Below are positions 1 through 5,390 of a DNA stretch of 5,390 nucleotides, piece after piece. Source of the DNA: JANYIP01 sp031394045 (GTDB lineage Bacteria > Actinomycetota > Actinomycetes > Prado026). The notes below the pieces were generated by a model that did no database searches, was not told the DNA's origin, and worked only from the letters and a program-made list of their open reading frames with translations. Location: contig JANMWN010000078.1 of assembly GCA_031394045.1 (NCBI GenBank), positions 1-5,390 on the forward strand, written 5' to 3'. Numbering within the stretch: position 1 is the stretch's first letter; every line of letters starts with the position of its first letter. The position numbers and the translations under genes were made by a program.

Positions 1-129
1 GCGAGGGGTACCGCCGACGGCGCGGAAGGCGCGCACCGGCGAGTTGACCCCGCCCGGCGTCACCTCGAGGGCGCGGCCGAACAGCGACTCGGAGGCCGGG
101 GCGTCGAACGGGAAGGTCACGCCTGCCAT
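1..129 (-). CDS. hemL: Glutamate-1-semialdehyde 2,1-aminomutase, N-terminal fragment (cut by window edge)
   Basis: This is the first 43 codons of the PLP enzyme that isomerises glutamate-1-semialdehyde to 5-aminolevulinate, the last step of the C5 route, in the cytosol. The visible protein starts MAGVTFPFDAP and carries the family's N-terminal signature VTPGGVNSPVRAF at residues 23-35, followed by AVGGTPR. The PLP lysine and the remainder lie beyond the left edge. The start is uncertain. ATG at 129 is the usual choice, but the only purine-rich ribosome-binding candidate, GAGAGG (minus strand, 135-130), touches this ATG directly. It lies 9 nt before an in-frame GTG at 120, which is codon 4. 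The residues before the signature vary among homologues, so either start is possible. The gene is divergent from the membrane hydrolase at 174 and belongs functionally with the hem genes at the right of the window. Identity is close to certain from the signature; only the start is in doubt. Confidence 0.94.
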   Translation of the reverse strand, partial: MAGVTFPFDAPASESLFGRALEVTPGGVNSPVRAFRAVGGTPR

Positions 130-133
130 CCTC

Positions 134-147
134 TCAGCCCCGGCTGA
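134..147. repeat. Short inverted repeat in the hemL/hydrolase divergent spacer
   Basis: TCAGCC (134-139) and GGCTGA (142-147) are perfect 6-bp inverted arms around a CC centre. The element lies just upstream of hemL, so it would sit in the hemL leader, and also upstream of the ribosome-binding site of the plus-strand gene. It could be an operator or a small leader hairpin. A 2-nt loop is too tight for a full RNA stem, so pairing would open by a base pair or two. In DNA this GC-rich, arms of this size can arise by chance. Confidence 0.3.
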
Positions 148-159
148 ACATCTCAGCAC

Positions 160-165
160 GGAGGT
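160..165 (+). promoter_or_regulatory. Strong ribosome-binding site that sets the GTG start of the membrane hydrolase
   Basis: GGAGGT is a full match to the anti-Shine-Dalgarno complement. It is followed by 8 nt and then GTG at 174, which is ideal spacing. The alternative in-frame ATG at 213 (codon 14) has a G-run only about 3 nt upstream, which is too close. This site is therefore the reason for choosing GTG at 174. Confidence 0.75.
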
Positions 166-167
166 CG

Positions 168-180
168 CGCGCAGTGCGCG
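168..180. repeat. Odd-centred palindrome over the hydrolase start codon
   Basis: CGCGCA (168-173) and TGCGCG (175-180) are perfect 6-bp arms around a single G at 174, the first base of the GTG start codon. In mRNA it could fold as a 4-bp CGCG/CGCG stem with a five-base loop containing the start codon, which could limit initiation. As DNA it could be a repressor site. Its alternating CG composition makes chance a serious alternative. Confidence 0.25.
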
Positions 181-2507
181 TATCAGGCGGGTCCCCCGCG
201 ACTCAGGGGGACATGGAGCTGGACGAGACGGTCCATGGGGTCACCGAGCTACGCGTGCACGGGGTCTCCGGGACACCGCCAGAGCAGATGCTCGACCAGC
301 CCGCCGACCTGATCAAGCGTGTCGGTGGTGCCGTCAAAGCCGGGTTCTGGCGGCGCTGGTACCCGGGCGGCAGCACGCGCGACGAGCCCGACCAGCGACA
401 CCTTGAGGCGTACGCCTGGGGGCAGCTCACATCGGGGCCGGCCACCCGTGCGTTGTGGTTGCTGCTGCTGCCCTTCACGCTCGTCAACGTCGCTCACTGG
501 ATGCTGCCGCCGTACCGCCGGCACGAGCGGATCGGCGCGGTCTCCGTCGCGCTGCTGCGGCTGCTCGGCCTCACGCTGACGATGATGATGCTCGCCGCGA
601 CGGCTACGGTGACGATGGACCTGGCGGCCTGGCAGTGCGCCCCGGTGCCGCGCTGCGCCCGCAGACTCGGGCCGGCCGGCCTCATCGCCGACTGGACCCC
701 TGGCCAACGGCTCGCGCTCGCTGCCGCACTCCCCGGCCTGCTCGTCCTCCTGCTGTGGTGGCTGGGCCACGTCCGCCGGCACGCCGTCGCCCCTGCGCTG
801 CCCGAGCCCGCCGTACGCGAGGGCGACTGCCCGCTTGCCGACGATCACTTCTGGTCAGGCGACAGCTCGACCGGCCGGCTGCGCTCGGCCCACATCACCG
901 CCTGGTGCGCGGGGCTCGGCGCGCTCACCGTCGGCCCGGTCGTCCGCTTCGGCGAGCGGAGCCCTGGGCGCAGCGCAGCCGTAGTGCTCCTCGCGCTCGA
1001 GGCACTCGCAGTCGGCGTGGCCGTCGTCGCCACCTCCTCCAACGCCACCACCAGCCGGGGCGGCCGCAGCGCGGAGCGGTACACCTGGCCATTGGCAACA
1101 CTTCGGAAGGTCGCCGTGGCGCTGCTCGTTGCGAGCATCGCCGTGGTCCTTTGGTCGCCGGCCAACTACCCCTCCGGGCCCGGCTACCTGCCGGACCTCC
1201 GCATCGCCATCAACACGATGCTCGTCGTCCAGGGCGCGCTCCTGTCCACCCTGGCCTTGTGCGTGGCCACGGTTCGTCCTTGGCGGCTCGGTCGTACGCC
1301 TGACGGCTACCGCGTGGCGCTGCTGGGGTTCGCCGCGCCAGTGATGGCCCTGCTCGCCTGGCTCGTCGCCGGGGCGCTGAGCGTGGGCATCGACGTCTGG
1401 GTGTCGCGCTACCTCGGCTCGACGGCGACCTCGCGGCTGGCCGCCATCGCAGCGCTGAAGCAGCGCAGTGATCAGCTGGCCGACCCCGGTGTGCCGTTGC
1501 AGACCAAGGTCGCCCTGCTCGACGAGCGGCTGCCGCTGATCGTGCCGCCGCCGTTCTTCTGGGCAGGGGCAGCGGCCGTCATCGTCCTCGGGGTCACCCT
1601 GCTCGTGGCCGCACTCGCCGTGCTGAGCGCTCGCATGCGTACCCGTGCCCTCGTCACGCAGGTCGAGCAGCAGCATCCCGGTGGCGGCCACGACGATCCG
1701 GCGGTGCGACGCGTCGCCGGCACCTGGGCGTGGGCCTCCGTCACCGATCGGGCCGGTGTCGTGCTCGGGGCCACGGCCACAGCCGCGACCGCGACCATGG
1801 TGTGGGGCCTGGCGACCTACCTCCGGTCCGACCTCAGCCTCGACTACCGCTTCGGCCTGGTGTGGCTGACGGCGCCCGGTGTCACGCTCATCGCCGCCAC
1901 CGCCGCGGGAGTCGTGTCACTGGGGTTCCTCGCGTTCCGCAACCCGAAGGTGCGCCGGACCGTCGGCATCCTGTGGGACGTCGCGACGTTCTGGCCGCGC
2001 GCCAATCACCCGCTCACGCCTCCCTGCTACGGCGAGCAGGCCGTCCCAGCCCTGGCCGAGCGCGTCGGTCAGCTGACCACGCGCGAAGGTGACCGGGTGA
2101 TCCTCTCCGGCCACAGCCAGGGCAGCATCCTGGTCGTCGCCGCTGTCCTTCAGCTGGCAAAGGCCGAGACATCCCAGACAGCCCTGCTCACGTACGGCGC
2201 GCCGCTGCGCCGCCTCTACGCCCGGTTCTTCCCGGCGTACTTCAACGACGAAGCCTTCACCCTCGCGCTTTCGTCGGTCGACGGGCGCTGGGTGAACCTG
2301 TGGGCCGAGAGCGACCCGATCGGGTCCTGGGTCGCCTCCGGCATGGCCGGCGGCATCGACCGCGAGCTCACTGACCCGCTGTCGCTGGCGCGCGGGGCTG
2401 ACGGCTCGTACGCCAAGGTCTGTGGCCACTCGGGGTTCCTCGGCCGACCCGAGTTCCCGCTCGCCGTCGACGAGCTGGCCGCTCGCCCCTCGGTCAGACC
2501 CGGATAG
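174..2507 (+). CDS. Polytopic membrane protein with C-terminal alpha/beta-hydrolase (lipase-like) domain
   Basis: A 777-residue protein of an uncharacterised actinobacterial membrane family; I recognise its motifs but know no assigned function. A soluble N-terminus (1-90) carries ELRVHGVSGTPPE (25-37), resembling the first strand and oxyanion HG turn of alpha/beta-hydrolases. About ten hydrophobic segments follow, near 93-111, 121-147, 179-198, 268-287, 312-329, 343-366, 380-409, 461-485, 525-547 and 561-587, with a weaker one at 241-258. The C-terminal domain (588-777) has ILWDVATFWPR (599-609), the nucleophile elbow GHSQG (Ser648), TYGAPLRR (673-680), a candidate acid at Asp714 in ESDPIG, and a candidate catalytic His752 in CGHSG. 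No signal peptide is seen, and the arginine-rich stretch after the last segment suggests the hydrolase domain is cytoplasmic. GTG at 174 is chosen for its strong ribosome-binding site; ATG at 213 is the alternative. A serine esterase, lipase or thioesterase activity is inferred and the substrate is unknown. It sits alone on its strand between hemB and hemL, with codon use like its neighbours and no sign of recent transfer. Confidence 0.9.
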   Translation: MRVSGGSPATQGDMELDETVHGVTELRVHGVSGTPPEQMLDQPADLIKRVGGAVKAGFWRRWYPGGSTRDEPDQRHLEAYAWGQLTSGPATRALWLLLLPFTLVNVAHWMLPPYRRHERIGAVSVALLRLLGLTLTMMMLAATATVTMDLAAWQCAPVPRCARRLGPAGLIADWTPGQRLALAAALPGLLVLLLWWLGHVRRHAVAPALPEPAVREGDCPLADDHFWSGDSSTGRLRSAHITAWCAGLGALTVGPVVRFGERSPGRSAAVVLLALEALAVGVAVVATSSNATTSRGGRSAERYTWPLATLRKVAVALLVASIAVVLWSPANYPSGPGYLPDLRIAINTMLVVQGALLSTLALCVATVRPWRLGRTPDGYRVALLGFAAPVMALLAWLVAGALSVGIDVWVSRYLGSTATSRLAAIAALKQRSDQLADPGVPLQTKVALLDERLPLIVPPPFFWAGAAAVIVLGVTLLVAALAVLSARMRTRALVTQVEQQHPGGGHDDPAVRRVAGTWAWASVTDRAGVVLGATATAATATMVWGLATYLRSDLSLDYRFGLVWLTAPGVTLIAATAAGVVSLGFLAFRNPKVRRTVGILWDVATFWPRANHPLTPPCYGEQAVPALAERVGQLTTREGDRVILSGHSQGSILVVAAVLQLAKAETSQTALLTYGAPLRRLYARFFPAYFNDEAFTLALSSVDGRWVNLWAESDPIGSWVASGMAGGIDRELTDPLSLARGADGSYAKVCGHSGFLGRPEFPLAVDELAARPSVRPG

Positions 2508-2553
2508 CGAGTGCGGTTGGTGGTGCTAGATCAAACGAGACGTCCGCGCTATC
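2503..2553. repeat. Inverted repeat enclosing both convergent stop codons; possible bidirectional terminator
   Basis: GATAGCG (2503-2509) is mirrored by CGCTATC (2547-2553). Each arm contains the TAG stop of one gene: the hydrolase at 2505-2507 and hemB at 2551-2549. A further inner pairing, CGG (2514-2516) with CCG (2544-2546), is possible across a 4-nt bulge, leaving a loop of about 27 nt. There is no T-run on either side, so this is not a textbook intrinsic terminator. It is still the only structure visible in the 41-nt convergent spacer (2508-2548), where transcription from both sides should end. Confidence 0.35.
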
Positions 2554-3526
2554 GGAGGGAGCGGGCGACCTCGGTGGCCCAGTACGTCAGCACGATGTCG
2601 GCGCCGGCCCTGCGGATCGAGGTCAGCGTCTCGAGGATCGCCCGGTCGCGCTCCAGCCAGCCGTTGGCGGCCGCGGCCTCGAGCATCGCCATCTCGCCCG
2701 AGACCTGATACGCCGCAACGGGTACGTCGACGGCATCGCGTACCCGCCGGACGACGTCGAGGTACGGCAGGGCGGGCTTGACCATGACCATGTCCGCGCC
2801 CTCGGCGAGGTCGAGCCGCACCTCGCGGATGACCTCGTCGGGCCCGCCCGGGTCCATCTGGTAGCTGCGCCGGTCGCCGAACGACGGCGCCGACTCGGCG
2901 GCCTCGCGAAAGGGACCGTAGAAGGCCGAGGCGTACTTGACGGCATAGGCCAGGATCGCGGTCGCGTCGTAGCCCGCCGCGTCCAGCGCCCGGCGGATCG
3001 CCCCGACCTGCCCGTCCTGCATCCCCGACGGCGCGATCACGTGGGCGCCGGCCGCGGCCTGGGCGAGCGCCAGCGACGCGTACCGCAGCAGGGTCGCGTC
3101 GTTGTCGACCTCGCCGTCGGTGGTCAGCGGCCCGCAGTGCCCGTGGTCGGTGTACTCGCACAGGCAGAGGTCGGCCATGAGTACGGTCGAGTCGCCGAGG
3201 TCGGACGCGAGGTCGCGCAGCGCCACCTGGACGATGCCGTCGTCGGCGTCCGCCTGCGAGCCGGTCGCGTCCTTGACCTCGGGGATCCCGAACAGGATCA
3301 GCCCACCGACACCGGCCTCGACCGCCTCGGCCGCTGCCTTGCGCAGCGAGTCGCGGGTGTGCTGCCAGACCCCTGGCATGGCGCCGACCGGGTGCGGCTC
3401 GGACAGCCCCTCCTTGACGAACAGCGGCAGCACCAGGTCGCCTGGAGCCAGCCGCGTCTGCGCGACCAGCCGTCGCATCGCCGGGGTACGACGCAGCCGC
3501 CGGGTCCGTTCGTCGGGGAAGGCCAC
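2549..3526 (-). CDS. hemB: Delta-aminolevulinic acid dehydratase (porphobilinogen synthase), zinc type
   Basis: HemB condenses two 5-aminolevulinate molecules into porphobilinogen in the cytosol. The protein is 325 residues, the normal length for the family, and appears intact. Visible landmarks are RLRRTPAMRRLV (10-21), PLFVKEG (34-40), the metal loop DLCLCEYTDHGHCG (119-132) with Cys121, Cys123 and Cys131, the first active-site lysine Lys197 in AVKYASAFYGPF, the substrate-loop region RRSYQMDP (219-226), and the Schiff-base Lys250 in VMVKPALPYLD. Three cysteines in the metal loop mark the zinc-dependent class rather than the aspartate-containing magnesium class. GTG at 3526 is chosen because homologues begin shortly before the LRRTPAMRR motif. 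In-frame sequence further upstream is arginine-rich shadow of hemD. The start lies 5 nt after the hemD stop, with only a weak AGTAGG overlapping that stop, so translation is probably coupled to hemD. The gene ends convergently with the membrane hydrolase. Confidence 0.97.
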   Translation of the reverse strand: MAFPDERTRRLRRTPAMRRLVAQTRLAPGDLVLPLFVKEGLSEPHPVGAMPGVWQHTRDSLRKAAAEAVEAGVGGLILFGIPEVKDATGSQADADDGIVQVALRDLASDLGDSTVLMADLCLCEYTDHGHCGPLTTDGEVDNDATLLRYASLALAQAAAGAHVIAPSGMQDGQVGAIRRALDAAGYDATAILAYAVKYASAFYGPFREAAESAPSFGDRRSYQMDPGGPDEVIREVRLDLAEGADMVMVKPALPYLDVVRRVRDAVDVPVAAYQVSGEMAMLEAAAANGWLERDRAILETLTSIRRAGADIVLTYWATEVARSLR

Positions 3527-3531
3527 GGCGC

Positions 3532-5163
3532 CTACTTGGCCCGGCGGCGCGCACCCGCGCGTCGACGGGACGGCCGCCAGCTGGCCTCGCCGGCCTCGAC
3601 CGCCGCGACGCGCATCGCGGCGCCGAACTCGGCCAGCGCCTCGACCAGCGCCTCCACCGACGGGGTCTCGGACAGCACGTCGACGCGCAGCCCGTGCTCC
3701 TCGGCGGTCTTGGCCGTCTGCGGGCCGATGCACGCGATCACCGTCGTGGTGTGCGGCTTTCCGGCGATGCCGACCAGGTTGCGCACGGTCGACGACGAGG
3801 TGAACACGACCGCGTCGAAGCCGCCGCCCTTGATGGCCTCACGGATCGGTGCGGCGGGCGGGGCGGCCCGCACCGTGCGGTAGGCCGTGACGTCGTCGAC
3901 CTCCCAGCCGAGCTCGACGAGGCCGGCCACGAGGGTCTCGGTCGCGATGTCGGCCCTGGGCAGGAAGACCCGGTTGATGGGGTCGAAGACCTCGTCGTAG
4001 GCGGGCCAGTCCTCGAGCAGCCCGGCGCTGGACTGCTCACCAGCGGGGACCAGGTCCGGCTGGACGCCGAACGCCCGCAGCGCTGCCGCGGTCTGGTCGC
4101 CGACGGCTGCGACCTTGACCCCGGCGAAGGCCCTGGCGTCGAGGCCGTACTCCTCGAACTTCTCGCGTACGGCCCGGACGGCGTTGACCGAGGTGAACGC
4201 GACCCAGAGGTAGCGACCGGAGACCAGGCCCTGGACGGCGCGGTCCATCTGCTGCGGCGTGCGCGGCGGCTCGACCGAGATCGTCGGGACCTCCTCGGCG
4301 ACGGCGCCATGCGTGCGCAGCCGCTGCGAGAGGGCGCCGGCCTGCTCCTTGGTACGCGGCACCAGGACCCGCCAGCCGAACAGCGGGCGGGTCTCGAACC
4401 ACGACAGCTTCTCGCGCATCGCCACGACCTCGCCGACGACGACGACGGCGGGGCCGGCGAAGCGCTGGGTACGCACGTCGAGCGCGACCCGCTCGAGCGT
4501 CGAGGTGAGGGTGACCTGCGCGGTCGTGGTGCCGGCGCGGGTGAGCGCGACGGGGGTGGCGCCCGCGCGCCCGGCCGCGAGCAGGGCCGCGGCCACGTCG
4601 GCGATCGTCTCGACGGCGTGCAGCAGGACCAGGGTGACGTGGGGCGCCGCGTGGGCGGACCAGTCGAGGTTGGGTCGAGCAGCGTCGATGACACGTACCT
4701 CACGGTCGCGGCTCGTGGTCAGCGGCAGGCCGGCGTACGCGGGCACGGCCGTGACGGACGAGACGCCGGGTACGACCTCGAACGGCACCTTGGCCTTGGC
4801 GCAGGCGGACGCCTCCTCGCCGAGGCCGCCGAACAGCCCGGGGTCTCCCTCGAGCAGCCGGACCACGACGTGGCCCTCCTTGGCGGCGTCCACGGCGAGC
4901 TTGGCCCTGGCCGCGTGCGCGAGCGGCTGGCCGTCGGCGCCGAGGCCGACCGCCACGACGCGTGCGTCCGGGCGGGCGCCGAGGAGCAGCTCGGCGGGGA
5001 CGTCGGAGTCGTGCAGCACGACGTCGGCCGCTGCCAGCAGGCTGCTCGCCCGCAGGGTCAGCAGGTCCGGATCACCGGGCCCGGCCCCGACGAAGGCCAC
5101 ACTCCCCATCGCCACCACCGGCTTCTTGCGTGCTGGACTGGTCACCTGACTCGCACTCCCCAT
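3532..5163 (-). CDS. hemD: Uroporphyrinogen-III synthase with N-terminal SUMT-like (CobA) domain
   Basis: A 543-residue fusion of the type common in Actinobacteria. Residues 21-250 resemble S-adenosylmethionine-dependent uroporphyrinogen-III methyltransferase: VGAGPGDPDLLTLRA (25-39), EGDPGLFGGLGEE (105-117), VPGVSSVTAVPAYAGLPLT (131-149), and TPVALTRAGTT (203-213). Residues 263-515 are uroporphyrinogen-III synthase, which closes hydroxymethylbilane with inversion of ring D: VLVPRTKEQA (266-275), FTSVNAV (323-329), VAAVGDQTA (351-359), LPRADIATETL (401-411), VTAYRT (425-430) with the conserved Tyr428, FTSSSTVRN (454-462) and CIGPQTAKTA (478-487). An arginine-rich tail covers 530-543. Several SUMT positions look degenerate, so methyltransferase activity is doubtful, while the synthase half looks intact. 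ATG at 5163 overlaps hemC by 22 nt and has GAGGGGG about 10 nt upstream. The alternative ATG at 5109 (Met19) has weaker upstream signals but begins right at the first domain strand. The cobA/hemD name is also used for this protein. Confidence 0.95.
   Translation of the reverse strand: MGSASQVTSPARKKPVVAMGSVAFVGAGPGDPDLLTLRASSLLAAADVVLHDSDVPAELLLGARPDARVVAVGLGADGQPLAHAARAKLAVDAAKEGHVVVRLLEGDPGLFGGLGEEASACAKAKVPFEVVPGVSSVTAVPAYAGLPLTTSRDREVRVIDAARPNLDWSAHAAPHVTLVLLHAVETIADVAAALLAAGRAGATPVALTRAGTTTAQVTLTSTLERVALDVRTQRFAGPAVVVVGEVVAMREKLSWFETRPLFGWRVLVPRTKEQAGALSQRLRTHGAVAEEVPTISVEPPRTPQQMDRAVQGLVSGRYLWVAFTSVNAVRAVREKFEEYGLDARAFAGVKVAAVGDQTAAALRAFGVQPDLVPAGEQSSAGLLEDWPAYDEVFDPINRVFLPRADIATETLVAGLVELGWEVDDVTAYRTVRAAPPAAPIREAIKGGGFDAVVFTSSSTVRNLVGIAGKPHTTTVIACIGPQTAKTAEEHGLRVDVLSETPSVEALVEALAEFGAAMRVAAVEAGEASWRPSRRRAGARRRAK
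5100..5163 (-). repeat. Repeated 10-mer at two candidate hemD start codons
   Basis: ATGGGGAGTG occurs twice on the minus strand, at 5163-5154 and 5109-5100, exactly 54 nt (18 codons) apart and in the same frame. Each copy begins with an in-frame ATG and encodes Met-Gly-Ser. The direct repeat makes either copy a plausible start and may reflect a small local duplication or simple coincidence. Confidence 0.5.
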
Positions 5164-5390
5164 AGCCCTGCGGCCCCCTCGCCCAGGAACCGGTCGGCGA
5201 GCTGGTGGCCCAGCCCGACGGGGTCCCCGAGAGGGCCAGTGATGGACACGCGCCTGACGGTCCCGTCGGACGTACCGACCGCGGCCCGCAGGAAGATCTC
5301 GGGGTCGGACGACCCCAGGTTGACCACCTCGGCGAGCGCGCCGACGGGAGCCGAGCAGCCGGCCTCGGTACGGGCCAGCAGGGCACGCTC
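5142..5390 (-). CDS. hemC: Hydroxymethylbilane synthase (porphobilinogen deaminase), C-terminal fragment (cut by window edge)
   Basis: The last 82 codons of the enzyme that links four porphobilinogens into hydroxymethylbilane, the substrate of the next gene product. The frame opens at the right edge with ERALLARTEAGCSAPVGA. The cysteine in AGCSAPVGA (12th visible residue) is the family's attachment point for the dipyrromethane cofactor. Downstream, LGSSDPEIFLRAAVGTSDG and the terminal LADRFLGEGA stretch fit the small third domain of the family. TGA is at 5144-5142. The gene overlaps the hemD start by 22 nt, which suggests co-transcription and translational coupling. The N-terminal two domains lie beyond the window. 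Identity is secure from the cofactor-cysteine motif and the adjacent hemD and hemB. Confidence 0.95.
   Translation of the reverse strand, partial: ERALLARTEAGCSAPVGALAEVVNLGSSDPEIFLRAAVGTSDGTVRRVSITGPLGDPVGLGHQLADRFLGEGAAGLWGVRVR

Noticed and set aside
44..49. TTGACC resembling a -35 box upstream of the hydrolase gene
   Set aside because: No -10-like sequence lies 16-18 nt downstream, and the hexamer is explained by conserved hemL codons in the GGVNSP motif.
455..1303. 282-codon alternative plus-strand frame within the hydrolase gene
   Set aside because: Arg/Ala/Pro-rich out-of-frame shadow; the 174-2507 frame explains the region.
855..1691. 278-codon open frame on the minus strand inside the membrane hydrolase
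   Set aside because: Its Gly/Arg/His/Asp-rich translation lacks hydrophobic structure and known motifs. The plus-strand frame has coherent membrane segments and catalytic motifs.
3527..3733. N-terminal extension of hemB by 69 codons to an upstream in-frame ATG
   Set aside because: The extension is Arg/Gly-rich shadow of the hemD tail and would make HemB far longer than the family. GTG at 3526 gives the normal 325 residues.
3041..3883. 280-codon open frame on the plus strand spanning the hemB-hemD junction
   Set aside because: It overlaps two conserved enzymes, has no recognisable motif, and its composition is that of a reverse-strand shadow.
4259..5149. 296-codon open frame on the plus strand, antisense to hemD
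   Set aside because: Low-complexity Arg/Ser/Thr/Ala translation typical of a high-GC antisense shadow, fully inside a well-supported gene with clear domain motifs.
5072..5386. 104-codon minus-strand frame overlapping hemC and hemD
   Set aside because: It is a frame-shifted shadow. The true hemC frame in the same interval carries the cofactor-cysteine motif and continues to the window edge.

Overview
The window is high-GC DNA (about 70% G+C by eye) with strongly G/C-ending codons, GTG starts, and protein sequences that match the actinobacterial versions of their families. It most likely comes from an actinomycete chromosome. The genus cannot be fixed from this stretch. No tRNA, rRNA, CRISPR array, transposase or plasmid gene is visible.

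Layout from left to right. Positions 1-129 (minus) hold the first 43 codons of hemL, glutamate-1-semialdehyde aminomutase, which runs off the left edge. A 44-nt divergent spacer with two small inverted repeats follows. Positions 174-2507 (plus) encode a 777-residue polytopic membrane protein that ends in a serine-hydrolase (alpha/beta-hydrolase) domain. A 41-nt convergent spacer separates it from hemB (2549-3526, minus), and the two stop codons lie in the arms of an inverted repeat. A cobA/hemD-type fusion (uroporphyrinogen-III synthase with an N-terminal SUMT-like domain) occupies 3532-5163 (minus). The last 82 codons of hemC lie at 5142-5390 (minus), entering from the right edge.

The minus-strand genes form a tetrapyrrole block transcribed right to left: hemC, hemD and hemB with a 22-nt overlap and a 4-5 nt gap, then hemL. 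HemL makes 5-aminolevulinate, HemB condenses two into porphobilinogen, HemC polymerises four into hydroxymethylbilane, and HemD closes the ring to uroporphyrinogen III. Glutamyl-tRNA reductase (hemA) is the missing member and may lie beyond the right edge, upstream of hemC.

The unusual element is the plus-strand hydrolase gene. It sits in opposite orientation between hemB and hemL, separating hemL from the rest of the block. Its hydrolase motifs also appear to be divided between the extreme N-terminus and the C-terminus, on either side of about ten membrane segments. Neither its substrate nor any link to heme synthesis can be established from sequence alone.
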